The notes under the pieces were generated by a model. It had not been told where the DNA came from, made no database searches, and was given only the letters and a program-made list of their open reading frames with translations. A stretch of 5,213 nt of DNA from the NCBI GenBank assembly GCA_016932895.1, contig JAFGCA010000202.1, positions 1-5,213 of the forward strand, written 5' to 3'. The first letter of the stretch is position 1. Each line of letters opens with the position of its first letter. The stretch comes from Sedimentisphaerales bacterium. Lineage in GTDB: Bacteria; Planctomycetota; Phycisphaerae; Sedimentisphaerales; SG8-4. The position numbers were made by a program, and so were the translations under genes. Below are positions 1-5,213 of this stretch, piece by piece.

Positions 1-1
1 A

Positions 2-883
2 CTCTACGCCGGCATGGTGGAGAACATGGACCACCACATCGGCCGGCTCATCGAACACCTGAAGAAGATCGGCGAGTACGACAACACGATCTTCGTCGTG
101 TTCGGCGACAACGGCGCCGAGGGCACCGACCTTTTCGGGATGATCGCGGGTTCCCCGGGTTCGCGCGACAACCTCTTCGCGGCGATCAACTGGAACCAGA
201 CCCATCCCAATGCGTGGGGCGACCCGGGCACCTGGGTCGGCTATGGCCCGATGTGGGCCCAGGTGTCGATGACGCCGTTCAGCCAGTTCAAGGGCTGGCT
301 GGCCGAGGGCGGCATCCGCAACGCGCTGATCGTCAGCGGACCTGGCGTGAAGCGGCCCGCCGGCAGCATCAACCACGGGCTGATGCATGTGGCCGATCTG
401 ATGCCGACGCTGCTTGAAGTCGCCGGCACCAGCTATCCCAAGGCCAGCCAGCCTGACCTGCCGCCGCTGATCGGCAAGTCGTGGGGTCCGATGCTCGCCG
501 GCAAGGCGGACTCGGTGCGGGCCGAGCAGGACTACCTCGTCTGGGAAGTCTTCGGCAACCGCGCGGTGCGCCAGGGCGATTGGAAGCTGCGCTGGCAGAT
601 CAAGCCGTACGGCAAGGGCGACTGGGAACTGTTCAACCTCGCCGAGGATCCCGCCGAGCGCAAGGATCTCGCCGCACAGAATCCCGACAAGGTGAAGGCC
701 ATGCTCGCGGTCTGGGAAAGCTACGTCAAGGCCAACAACGTGATCCTGCCGAGCCGCGGGCCGTTCGATACCCTGGAAAAGGACATGCCGCAACGGGTTA
801 CGGTCTATCCGGGCTTCCCGCCGCTGATCTACAAGCGGCAGTTCGTGCCGCCGAAGGACATGATGGCCGACCCCAAGCCCTGA
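2..883 (+). CDS. Type I sulfatase (arylsulfatase), C-terminal part, 5' end off window
   Basis: This is the last 293 residues of a sulfatase that hydrolyses sulfate esters, probably in the periplasm. The frame is open to the left edge, so the gene starts upstream; the ATG at 14 is internal, because the segment YAGMVENMDHHIGRL is a typical mid-protein sulfatase stretch. Visible motifs are the metal-binding pair in FGDNGAEG (Asp at 107-109, Asn at 110-112) and the sulfate-binding Lys (290-292) just before the conserved EGG in KGWLAEGGIR. Further on are the HVADLMPTLLEVAG helix and the strand with WELFNLAEDPAERKDLA, both usual near the sulfatase C-terminus. The protein ends about 50 residues later without the long beta-rich extension seen in the second sulfatase here, so it belongs to the shorter class (roughly 550 aa expected). 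The formylglycine cysteine and the GKWH motif would lie upstream and cannot be checked. A 42-base gap to the next gene suggests co-transcription. The family is clear; the substrate is unknown. Confidence 0.93.
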   Translation, partial: LYAGMVENMDHHIGRLIEHLKKIGEYDNTIFVVFGDNGAEGTDLFGMIAGSPGSRDNLFAAINWNQTHPNAWGDPGTWVGYGPMWAQVSMTPFSQFKGWLAEGGIRNALIVSGPGVKRPAGSINHGLMHVADLMPTLLEVAGTSYPKASQPDLPPLIGKSWGPMLAGKADSVRAEQDYLVWEVFGNRAVRQGDWKLRWQIKPYGKGDWELFNLAEDPAERKDLAAQNPDKVKAMLAVWESYVKANNVILPSRGPFDTLEKDMPQRVTVYPGFPPLIYKRQFVPPKDMMADPKP

Positions 884-910
884 GCGTTGTCGATCCGAAA
901 TTTAATCAAG

Positions 911-920
911 AAGGAAGGAG
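911..920 (+). promoter_or_regulatory. Ribosome binding site that fixes the start of the beta-barrel gene
   Basis: The purine run AAGGAAGGAG ends five bases before the ATG at 926. A longer in-frame reading from TTG at 887 would place this site inside the coding region and add 13 charged residues before the signal peptide. The site therefore argues for the ATG at 926 as the start. Confidence 0.8.
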
Positions 921-925
921 ATCTC

Positions 926-1924
926 ATGAAAAACGATAAAGGCCTTATGAAACCGATTACATGGTTGGGGGTGATCGTCGCAGCGATGGTCGTCTTCGGC
1001 GCCCTCTGTCCGTCGCAGACTCTGGCCCAGGTCCCGGCGCGCTTCTACTGGGATACTCTGTCGGGTGCGAATGCGGTGCCGGTCATCGTCGACTCGATGA
1101 GCGGCAACACGAACCCGTTCGACCCTTCCCACACCGTGACGCCGGGAGCGAGCTTCGACGCTATATTGGCCCTGGGGGGTTATGCGCGCACCTTTTCTCT
1201 GTTCGATCGAGCGGCCATGGCTGCGATCCTCCTGCCCATGGGGCGAATCTCGGGCGATGTCACCGCGGCCGGCAAGACGTTCAACCAATCGGCCAGCGGG
1301 TTCGGCGACCCGATGCTCGAGTTCAAAATCAATGTCCTCGGCCCGCCGGCGCAGAAGAACATCCCCGACGTCCTGCGCTATGAGCCGGGGTTCTCTGTCA
1401 ACCTGCTTGCCGACCTGGCGCTGCCGATCGGCGAGTACGACAGCAGCAAGCTCCTGAATCTCGGGCAGAACCGCTGGTATGGGCGCCTGGGTGCGCCCAT
1501 CGTCTGGCAGCTCGGCCCGTGGGTGCCGGGCCGACGCACGACCTTGGAATTCCTGCCCGCCGCGTGGTTCTTCGGAACCAATGACGACTTTGTCGGGCAG
1601 ACGAAGAAGACCGATCCGATGTTCCAGCTGGACGCGCACTTGACGCGCGACTTCACCGAGCACTTCTGGGGGTCGCTGGACGCAGCCTGGTACACGGGCG
1701 GCAAAACGAGCATCAACGGCGTCTCGGGGGAGAGTCTCAACAATGTCGGCGTCGGGCTCACGCTCGGGTACCAGATCAACGACAACCTGAGCGTCACCGT
1801 CGGCTACATGTCGACCGTGAACGACAGCGATCCCGGGGACCTTCAAATGGACAAGTTCATGGTCTCGCTCGTCTATGGCTGGCACAGGATGATAGAAGGC
1901 ATGCGACGGCTGAAGGGCGAGTAG
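926..1924 (+). CDS. Outer-membrane beta-barrel protein, phenol-degradation MetA-type transporter family
   Basis: The product is 332 residues, predicted to be exported and inserted in the outer membrane as a channel-like barrel. Residues 1-34 form a Sec signal peptide: Lys at 2, 5 and 9, a hydrophobic core at about 11-27, and likely cleavage after TLA at 32-34. The cysteine at 28 is preceded by GAL, a poor lipobox, so a lipoprotein is unlikely. The mature part alternates short amphipathic strands and Gly/Asp/Asn-rich turns. Examples are ASGFGDPMLEFKINVLG, LLADLALPIGEYDSSKLLNL, RWYGRLGAPIVWQLG, FWGSLDAAWYTGGK and NVGVGLTLGYQINDNLSVTVGY, a pattern typical of the Phenol_MetA_deg family (PF13557). 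The family name reflects neighbours in aromatic pathways; transport is inferred, not proven, for most members. It ends with a basic tail (WHRMIEGMRRLKGE) rather than the terminal Phe common in barrels. ATG 947 is a weaker alternative start. Its place between two sulfatases suggests movement of a sulfated substrate or its product. Confidence 0.85.
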   Translation: MKNDKGLMKPITWLGVIVAAMVVFGALCPSQTLAQVPARFYWDTLSGANAVPVIVDSMSGNTNPFDPSHTVTPGASFDAILALGGYARTFSLFDRAAMAAILLPMGRISGDVTAAGKTFNQSASGFGDPMLEFKINVLGPPAQKNIPDVLRYEPGFSVNLLADLALPIGEYDSSKLLNLGQNRWYGRLGAPIVWQLGPWVPGRRTTLEFLPAAWFFGTNDDFVGQTKKTDPMFQLDAHLTRDFTEHFWGSLDAAWYTGGKTSINGVSGESLNNVGVGLTLGYQINDNLSVTVGYMSTVNDSDPGDLQMDKFMVSLVYGWHRMIEGMRRLKGE

Positions 1925-2007
1925 CAGGGCAATCCTGCCGAGAACAGGACAACCGGTTCGGAGCCTCGACCCTGTTGTATCTGAACGGCAAGATCGACAA
2001 AATCTCC

Positions 2008-2023
2008 GATCAGGCGGCTGATC
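2008..2023. other. Small perfect hairpin downstream of the beta-barrel gene
   Basis: GATCAG (2008-2013) and CTGATC (2018-2023) are perfect inverted repeats around a four-base GCGG loop. No T-run follows, so it is not a standard intrinsic terminator; it could be a transcript-end stabiliser for the upstream gene or chance. Confidence 0.25.
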
Positions 2024-2149
2024 TGAAACCCGGACTTTCGAGGGTATGCTTAGGGGGTGAACGCGGCCTTTACTGAGATCTTCCCCCTTGAATCTCATAA
2101 TTCTTTGATGGACTTGTTATCGTTATCGCTGGGGTATTCTAAGCAGTCT

Positions 2150-2303
2150 CGCAGAAATAACTTCACATTTCCATGGACAGATCCGTTCATGCTGAGGTAT
2201 CGAAGCATGAATACCCACGCCCGCCCCCTTCGACAGGCTCAGGACAGGCTTCGATACCTCAGGACGAGCGTTTCTTGGGTCAATCTGTGAAGTTATTCTT
2301 GCG
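2150..2303. repeat. Nested inverted-repeat element (REP/MITE-like)
   Basis: Three levels of symmetry are visible. The ends, 2150-2167 and 2286-2303, are an 18-base inverted repeat with two mismatches, including a perfect 12-base core AATAACTTCACA. Inside, 2184-2206 and 2248-2270 are inverted at 20 of 23 positions, with a perfect 15-base core CTGAGGTATCGAAGC. The left arm also folds on itself: TTCATGCT (2186-2193) against AGCATGAA (2204-2211). A third, direct copy of the core lies at 2228-2245 (CTTCGACAGGCTCAGGAC), next to the one at 2249-2265 (CTTCGATACCTCAGGAC). The CTTCGA...CTCAGGAC core resembles dispersed palindromic repeats seen in many proteobacterial genomes (from memory, not searched). 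No transposase is encoded. The element ends 93 bases before the large sulfatase start. It may be a REP cluster or a non-autonomous mobile element. Confidence 0.72.
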
Positions 2304-2396
2304 CAAACCCTAAGAGATCCCTGTTGACTATGGGGCGGCTTTCATTCAACATCTTTCACCGGCCCGATTCACGAGCCAAATAGGAGAATAACCGTC

Positions 2397-4778
2397 ATGA
2401 TCTCTTTCAAACACGCTGTAATGCTCACGCTAGTCACTTTGTGGGGGACGTCGCTGTTCGCGCAGCAACCGACCGTCAACCTCGACCGCTCCGTGCTGCC
2501 GATCCCGGAACCGAAACCGCCCGTCTACACCGAACTCGACGCGAGCAAGGTAGCACCGCCGCCACGATTCGAAGTCAAGGCGCCCGATGGGGCGCCCAAC
2601 GTGGTGATCGTTCTGATCGACGACCTCGGCTTCGCGGGGACCAGCGCGTTCGGCGGGCCCGTTGGCACGCCCAGCTTCGATCGCATCGCGCAGGAGGGTT
2701 TGCGCTACAACAACTTCCACACAACCGCGGTGTGCTCGCCGACGAGAACCGCGCTCAAGAGCGGGCGGAACCACCATGTCAACAACATGGGCGGGATTAT
2801 CGAAATGGGTACGGCATTCCCCGGCAACACCGGCAAGATTCCCAACGAGGTCGCTCCGCTCGCCGAGATGCTGCGCCTCAACGGCTACAGCACGGCCGCG
2901 TTCGGCAAATGGCACGAGACCGCCGCTTGGGAGGCGAGCATGGCGGGGCCGTTCGATCGCTGGCCGACCCGTCAGGGCTTCGACAAGTTCTACGGTTTCC
3001 TCGGCGGCGAAACAAACCATTGGGCGCCGTTCATCTACGACGGCGTGCACCCGGTCGAACTGCCGGATGATCCGAATTATCACTTCCTCACCGACATGAC
3101 CGACCAGTCGGTGGCCTGGGTCAAGTACCAGAAGGCGCTGACGCCGGACAGACCGTTCTTCATCTACTACGCGCCGGGTGCGGTGCATGCGCCGCACCAT
3201 GTGCCGAAGGAGTGGATCGACCGCTGGAGGGGTAAGTTCGACCAGGGCTGGGACAAACTGCGAGAGGAGATCCTGGCACGGCAGATCAATCACGGCATTG
3301 TCCCCGAGGGGACGAAACTCGCGCCCAAGCCTGAGGCGATCCCGGACTGGGACACGCTGTCGGCTGACCAGAAACGCCTTTTCACCCGGCAGTTCGAAGT
3401 GTTTGCCGCCTTCCTGGAAATGACCGACCACGAGGTCGGACGGCTTCTCCAGGCGGTGAAGGACACAGGCCAGGGCGACAACACGCTGGTCTTCTACGTG
3501 GCCGGTGACAACGGCACCAGCGCAGAGGGCGGCGCCAACGGCATGTTCAACGAAATGACCTATTTCAACGGCGTGCAGGAGAAGGTCGAGGACATGCTCA
3601 ACTCCGTCGACAAATGGGGCGGGCCGGAGACCTACCCGCACATGGCTGCGGGCTGGGCCGTGGCGCTGGACACGCCCTTCCAATGGACCAAGCAGGTGGC
3701 CTCGGACCACGGTGGGACGAAGGTCGGGATGGCCGTTTACTGGCCCAAGGGCATCAAGGCCAAGGGCGAACTTCGCACCCAATTCCACCATGTCATCGAT
3801 GTGGCTCCAACCATCCTCGAAGCGGCCGGTCTGCCGGAACCGAAAGTGGTCAACGGCACGCCGCAGCGCCCGATGGACGGCGTGAGCATGGTTTACAGCT
3901 TCGACGACACAAAGGCCAAGGAGCGGCATACCACCCAGTACTTCGAGATGTTCGGTAATCGGGCCGTCTATCATGAAGGGTGGTTTGCGAGGACGATCTT
4001 CAAGGCGCCGTGGGAGGCTCAACCGCGCCGCCCCATTGCGGACGACTCCGCCTGGGAGCTTTTTGATACGCGAATGGACTTCAGCCTGGTGAACGACCTG
4101 TCGGCGGCGCATCCCGAGAAGCTGAAGGAACTGCAAGCCCTCTTCCTTGCAGAGGCCGAGAGGAACCAGGTGCTTCCCATCGACGGCCGGGTGTTCGAGC
4201 GAGTCAACGCAGAGCTGGTCGGCCGCCCCGACCTGATGGCGGGCCGCAACTCGATCACGCTGGCCGAAGGTATGACGGGCATGACCGAAAACGTGTTCCT
4301 GAACATCAAGAACAAGTCCAAGACTATCACCGCGGAGATCGAGGTGCCGGAAGGGAGAATGGCCAACGGTATCATCGTCGCACAGGGCGGCCGATTCGGC
4401 GGCTGGGCGCTCTATGTCAAAGAGGGTGTTCCAGCCTATGATTATAACTTCCTCGGCTTGAAGAGCACCACCGTTGCCGCGACGGAAAGACTCAAGCCCG
4501 GCAAGTCGACGATCCGCTTCGACTTCGCTTACGACGGCGGTGGCCTGGGCAAGGGCGGCATGGCGACGCTCTTCGTGAACGACAAAAAGGTGGGCGAAGG
4601 CCGCATCGAGCGCACCCAACCCATGATCTTCTCGGCAGATGAGACCGCTGACGTGGGTATCGATCTGGCCACTCCAGTGGTCGAGGCGATCGGCTCGGAA
4701 GCGAAGTCACGGTTTACCGGGAAAATCCCCAAGGTGACCGTCGAAGTCAAGCAAGAACCCAAGCCGGCCGCCAAGTAA
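2397..4778 (+). CDS. Large secreted arylsulfatase, formylglycine-dependent (type I), complete
   Basis: This 793-residue enzyme hydrolyses sulfate esters using a cysteine converted to formylglycine. The ATG at 2397 follows AGGAGA (2382-2387) and opens a Sec signal peptide with likely cleavage after LFA at 20-22. A proline-rich linker (about 23-65) leads into the alkaline-phosphatase-like sulfatase domain (about 69-560). Visible active-site elements are the metal ligands Asp75 and Asp76 in LIDDLGF, and CSPTR with Cys113 (modified), Pro115 and Arg117 followed by TALKSGR. They continue with GKWH (Lys171, His173), His264 in AVHAPHH, Asp371-Asn372 in GDNG, and the probable sulfate Lys432 in TKQVASDHGG. 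Residues from about 629 to 786 form a beta-rich C-terminal domain (VFLNIKNKSKTITAEIEV to RFTGKIPKVTVEV). Length and layout match the roughly 790-residue COG3119 class that includes mycobacterial AtsD-like proteins. A separate formylglycine-generating enzyme is needed and is not in this window. The substrate cannot be read from the sequence. A strong hairpin follows the stop. Confidence 0.96.
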   Translation: MISFKHAVMLTLVTLWGTSLFAQQPTVNLDRSVLPIPEPKPPVYTELDASKVAPPPRFEVKAPDGAPNVVIVLIDDLGFAGTSAFGGPVGTPSFDRIAQEGLRYNNFHTTAVCSPTRTALKSGRNHHVNNMGGIIEMGTAFPGNTGKIPNEVAPLAEMLRLNGYSTAAFGKWHETAAWEASMAGPFDRWPTRQGFDKFYGFLGGETNHWAPFIYDGVHPVELPDDPNYHFLTDMTDQSVAWVKYQKALTPDRPFFIYYAPGAVHAPHHVPKEWIDRWRGKFDQGWDKLREEILARQINHGIVPEGTKLAPKPEAIPDWDTLSADQKRLFTRQFEVFAAFLEMTDHEVGRLLQAVKDTGQGDNTLVFYVAGDNGTSAEGGANGMFNEMTYFNGVQEKVEDMLNSVDKWGGPETYPHMAAGWAVALDTPFQWTKQVASDHGGTKVGMAVYWPKGIKAKGELRTQFHHVIDVAPTILEAAGLPEPKVVNGTPQRPMDGVSMVYSFDDTKAKERHTTQYFEMFGNRAVYHEGWFARTIFKAPWEAQPRRPIADDSAWELFDTRMDFSLVNDLSAAHPEKLKELQALFLAEAERNQVLPIDGRVFERVNAELVGRPDLMAGRNSITLAEGMTGMTENVFLNIKNKSKTITAEIEVPEGRMANGIIVAQGGRFGGWALYVKEGVPAYDYNFLGLKSTTVAATERLKPGKSTIRFDFAYDGGGLGKGGMATLFVNDKKVGEGRIERTQPMIFSADETADVGIDLATPVVEAIGSEAKSRFTGKIPKVTVEVKQEPKPAAK

Positions 4779-4793
4779 ACGGCTCTGCGCCAA

Positions 4794-4821
4794 GCGTGCC
4801 ATCCCCCCGGGGGTGGCACGC
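4794..4821 (+). terminator. GC-rich hairpin after the large sulfatase; possible transcript end
   Basis: GCGTGCCA (4794-4801) pairs with TGGCACGC (4814-4821). The stem continues through one G-U pair and three C-G pairs to a CCCG loop, about 12 pairs in all, and starts 15 bases after the stop codon. The following bases are GAAAAGATT rather than a T-run, so classical intrinsic termination is doubtful. It may protect the 3' end of the mRNA or act together with Rho. Confidence 0.5.
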
Positions 4822-4976
4822 GAAAAGATTAGTGACTAAGAACCCAGTGATCGGGTACCAGTGAGGCATTTTCAGTTTGTGCAGATTGATTACTCTTCAC
4901 GGGTTGCAACTGGTTTTCGATAATTGACAAATGACAAACCTAATGAAGTCGTAAAAAGTCCGAAAGCCCTGTTTTT

Positions 4977-5005
4977 CGTCATTCCGGCGAAAGCCGGAAT
5001 CCAGA
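4977..5005 (+). repeat. Internal palindromic unit, left copy
   Basis: ATTCCGGC (4981-4988) and GCCGGAAT (4993-5000) form a perfect 8-base stem closed by a GAAA loop, flanked by CGTC and CCAGA. It matches the right copy at 25 of 29 positions in inverted orientation. Confidence 0.8.
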
Positions 5006-5018
5006 AAAACCAAAGACT

Positions 5019-5047
5019 TCTGGACCCCGGCTTTCGCCGGGGTGACG
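5019..5047 (-). repeat. Internal palindromic unit, right copy (inverted)
   Basis: On the - strand this reads ACCCCGGC, GAAA loop, GCCGGGGT, again a perfect 8-base stem. The four differences from the left copy fall in pairs that keep both stems intact (T-A to C-G twice), while loop and flanks are identical. Confidence 0.8.
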
Positions 5048-5099
5048 CCTATTTTGACTTTTTACGAAGGCATCAAACCCGAATCAAAGGAGAAAGTAC

Positions 5100-5213
5100 A
5101 TGAAGACAAAACGTGTTCTATTCGCCATGCTGGCGGCAATTTTCTTGGTGACCCTCACGGCAGCGCCGGCCATGGCCCAGCCGCAGGCAAGCGATGCAAA
5201 GGCCATCCTCAAG
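5100..5213 (+). CDS. Exported protein, N-terminal 38 residues only; possibly DUF2092-like
   Basis: The ATG at 5100 follows a strong ribosome site (AAAGGAGA, 5086-5093; seven bases between AGGAG and ATG). The visible product starts with a clear Sec signal peptide: basic MKTKR, a hydrophobic core from about residue 6 to 22, and likely cleavage after AMA, before QPQ. The mature part begins QPQASDAKAILK and runs off the right edge. That start is reminiscent of DUF2092-type periplasmic proteins, which I recall opening with a 'DAKAILK-M-DY' helix, but twelve residues cannot establish a family. The gene lies 321 bases after the large sulfatase, past a hairpin and a repeat element, so it may have its own transcript. 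Its place suggests a periplasmic partner of the sulfatase locus, which is inference. Confidence 0.78.
   Translation, partial: MKTKRVLFAMLAAIFLVTLTAAPAMAQPQASDAKAILK

Larger units (their letters stand above)
1925..2396. other. 472-base intergenic gap with repeat element and possible gene remnant
   Basis: No gene is supported here. The first part (1925-2050) reads, in the frame of 1966-2035, as STLLYLNGKIDKISDQ followed by AADLKPGL, which loosely resembles the end of sulfatases ('NGKI-KV...LKP') but has no start, no ribosome site and no intact domain. Bases 2008-2023 form a small hairpin. Bases 2150-2303 are a nested inverted-repeat element. Bases 2304-2396 are the leader of the large sulfatase. 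They hold TTGACT at 2324-2329, with only a poor -10 match (CAACAT, 2347-2352), and a ribosome site AGGAGA at 2382-2387. A GTG-started reading of 77 codons at 2057-2290 runs through the repeat and is not believed. Confidence 0.6.
4941..5075. repeat. MITE-like element with terminal inverted repeats and two internal hairpins
   Basis: The ends, 4941-4960 and 5056-5075, are inverted at 16 of 20 positions, with a perfect 12-base core TCGTAAAAAGTC (4949-4960) against GACTTTTTACGA (5056-5067). Inside are two inverted 29-base copies (4977-5005 and 5019-5047). The element is about 135 bases long and encodes nothing. Both the end sequence (CTTCGTAAAAAGTC type) and the ATTCCGGCGAAAGCCGGAAT core resemble dispersed intergenic repeats of several proteobacterial groups (from memory, not searched). 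It ends 24 bases before the next start codon, so it forms part of that gene's leader or promoter region. Confidence 0.78.
4779..5099. other. 321-base intergenic gap: hairpin, AT-richer stretch, MITE-like repeat, leader
   Basis: No gene is supported. The gap contains a strong hairpin at 4794-4821 and an AT-richer stretch (4822-4940). That stretch has two copies of CCAGTGA (4844-4850, 4858-4864), a tandem TGACAAA (4925-4931, 4932-4938) and a consensus TTGACA at 4924-4929 without a convincing -10. The repeat element at 4941-5075 and a short leader with a ribosome site follow. Confidence 0.6.

Noticed and set aside
887..925. TTG start adding 13 residues to the beta-barrel protein
   Set aside because: It would bury the strong ribosome site at 911-920 and put an extra charged segment before an otherwise ordinary signal peptide. 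The ATG at 926 is better.
1001..1030. Lipoprotein signal at the cysteine in the beta-barrel leader
   Set aside because: The residues before the cysteine (GAL) do not fit a lipobox, and a normal signal-peptidase site (TLA before Q) follows.
902..2098. A 398-codon open frame on the - strand opposite the beta-barrel gene
   Set aside because: The same codon-aligned shadow effect applies. The product is Arg-rich, has no recognisable motif, and has no clear ribosome site at its start near 2098.
2057..2290. A 77-codon + strand reading from GTG in the intergenic gap
   Set aside because: More than half of it is translation of the repeat element (PLRQAQDRLRYLRTS is the typical product of such repeats). 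It shows no family similarity.
2324..2352. Promoter before the large sulfatase (TTGACT plus CAACAT)
   Set aside because: The -35 match is good, but the -10 at 17-base spacing matches only three of six positions. This is too weak to list as a feature.
2430..4619. A 729-codon open frame on the - strand opposite the large sulfatase
   Set aside because: It is aligned codon-for-codon with the sense gene, so its stops would need TTA, CTA or TCA sense codons, which GC-rich genes avoid. Its product is rich in Arg, His and Val with no recognisable domain, while the sense frame has a full sulfatase active site.
4844..4864. CCAGTGA repeated at 14-base spacing, possible operator or short array
   Set aside because: There are only two exact copies, no palindrome and no nearby promoter; too little to separate from chance. 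It is not a CRISPR array.
4924..4929. Consensus -35 TTGACA before the last gene
   Set aside because: No acceptable -10 hexamer occurs at 16-18 bases spacing. It is also part of a TGACAAA tandem duplication, so it may be chance.

Overview
The window looks like GC-rich chromosomal DNA of a Gram-negative bacterium. The evidence is an outer-membrane beta-barrel gene, Sec signal peptides on all three genes whose starts are visible, purine-rich ribosome binding sites, and short palindromic intergenic repeats of the kind scattered through proteobacterial genomes in the broad sense (delta-type lineages are plausible). Taxonomy cannot be fixed from the sequence alone. All genes lie on the + strand.

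Layout. Bases 2-883 are the C-terminal half of a type I sulfatase whose N-terminus and active-site cysteine lie off the left edge. After a 42-base gap comes a 332-residue exported beta-barrel protein of the 'MetA-pathway of phenol degradation' transporter type (926-1924). A 472-base intergenic gap (1925-2396) follows. It holds a small hairpin, a short stretch resembling a sulfatase C-terminal tail, and a nested inverted-repeat element (2150-2303). Bases 2397-4778 encode a complete large (793 aa) secreted arylsulfatase with a CSPTR formylglycine site and a C-terminal beta-rich domain. A 321-base gap (4779-5099) holds a strong hairpin right after the sulfatase stop and a second, MITE-like element (4941-5075) with terminal inverted repeats and two GAAA-loop hairpins. 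The window ends 38 codons into another exported protein (5100 onward).

How the genes may work together (inference). Two sulfatases of different size classes flank an outer-membrane channel-like protein, and a further exported protein follows. This fits a periplasmic or outer-membrane desulfation locus: a sulfated substrate is admitted or its product exported by the barrel, and the sulfatases hydrolyse sulfate esters. No regulator, sulfatase-maturing enzyme, glycoside hydrolase or sulfate transporter is visible, so the substrate is unknown. The genes belong to known families. The least ordinary material is the pair of structured repeats, one in each long intergenic gap, each lying shortly before the next gene. 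No clear new system was found.
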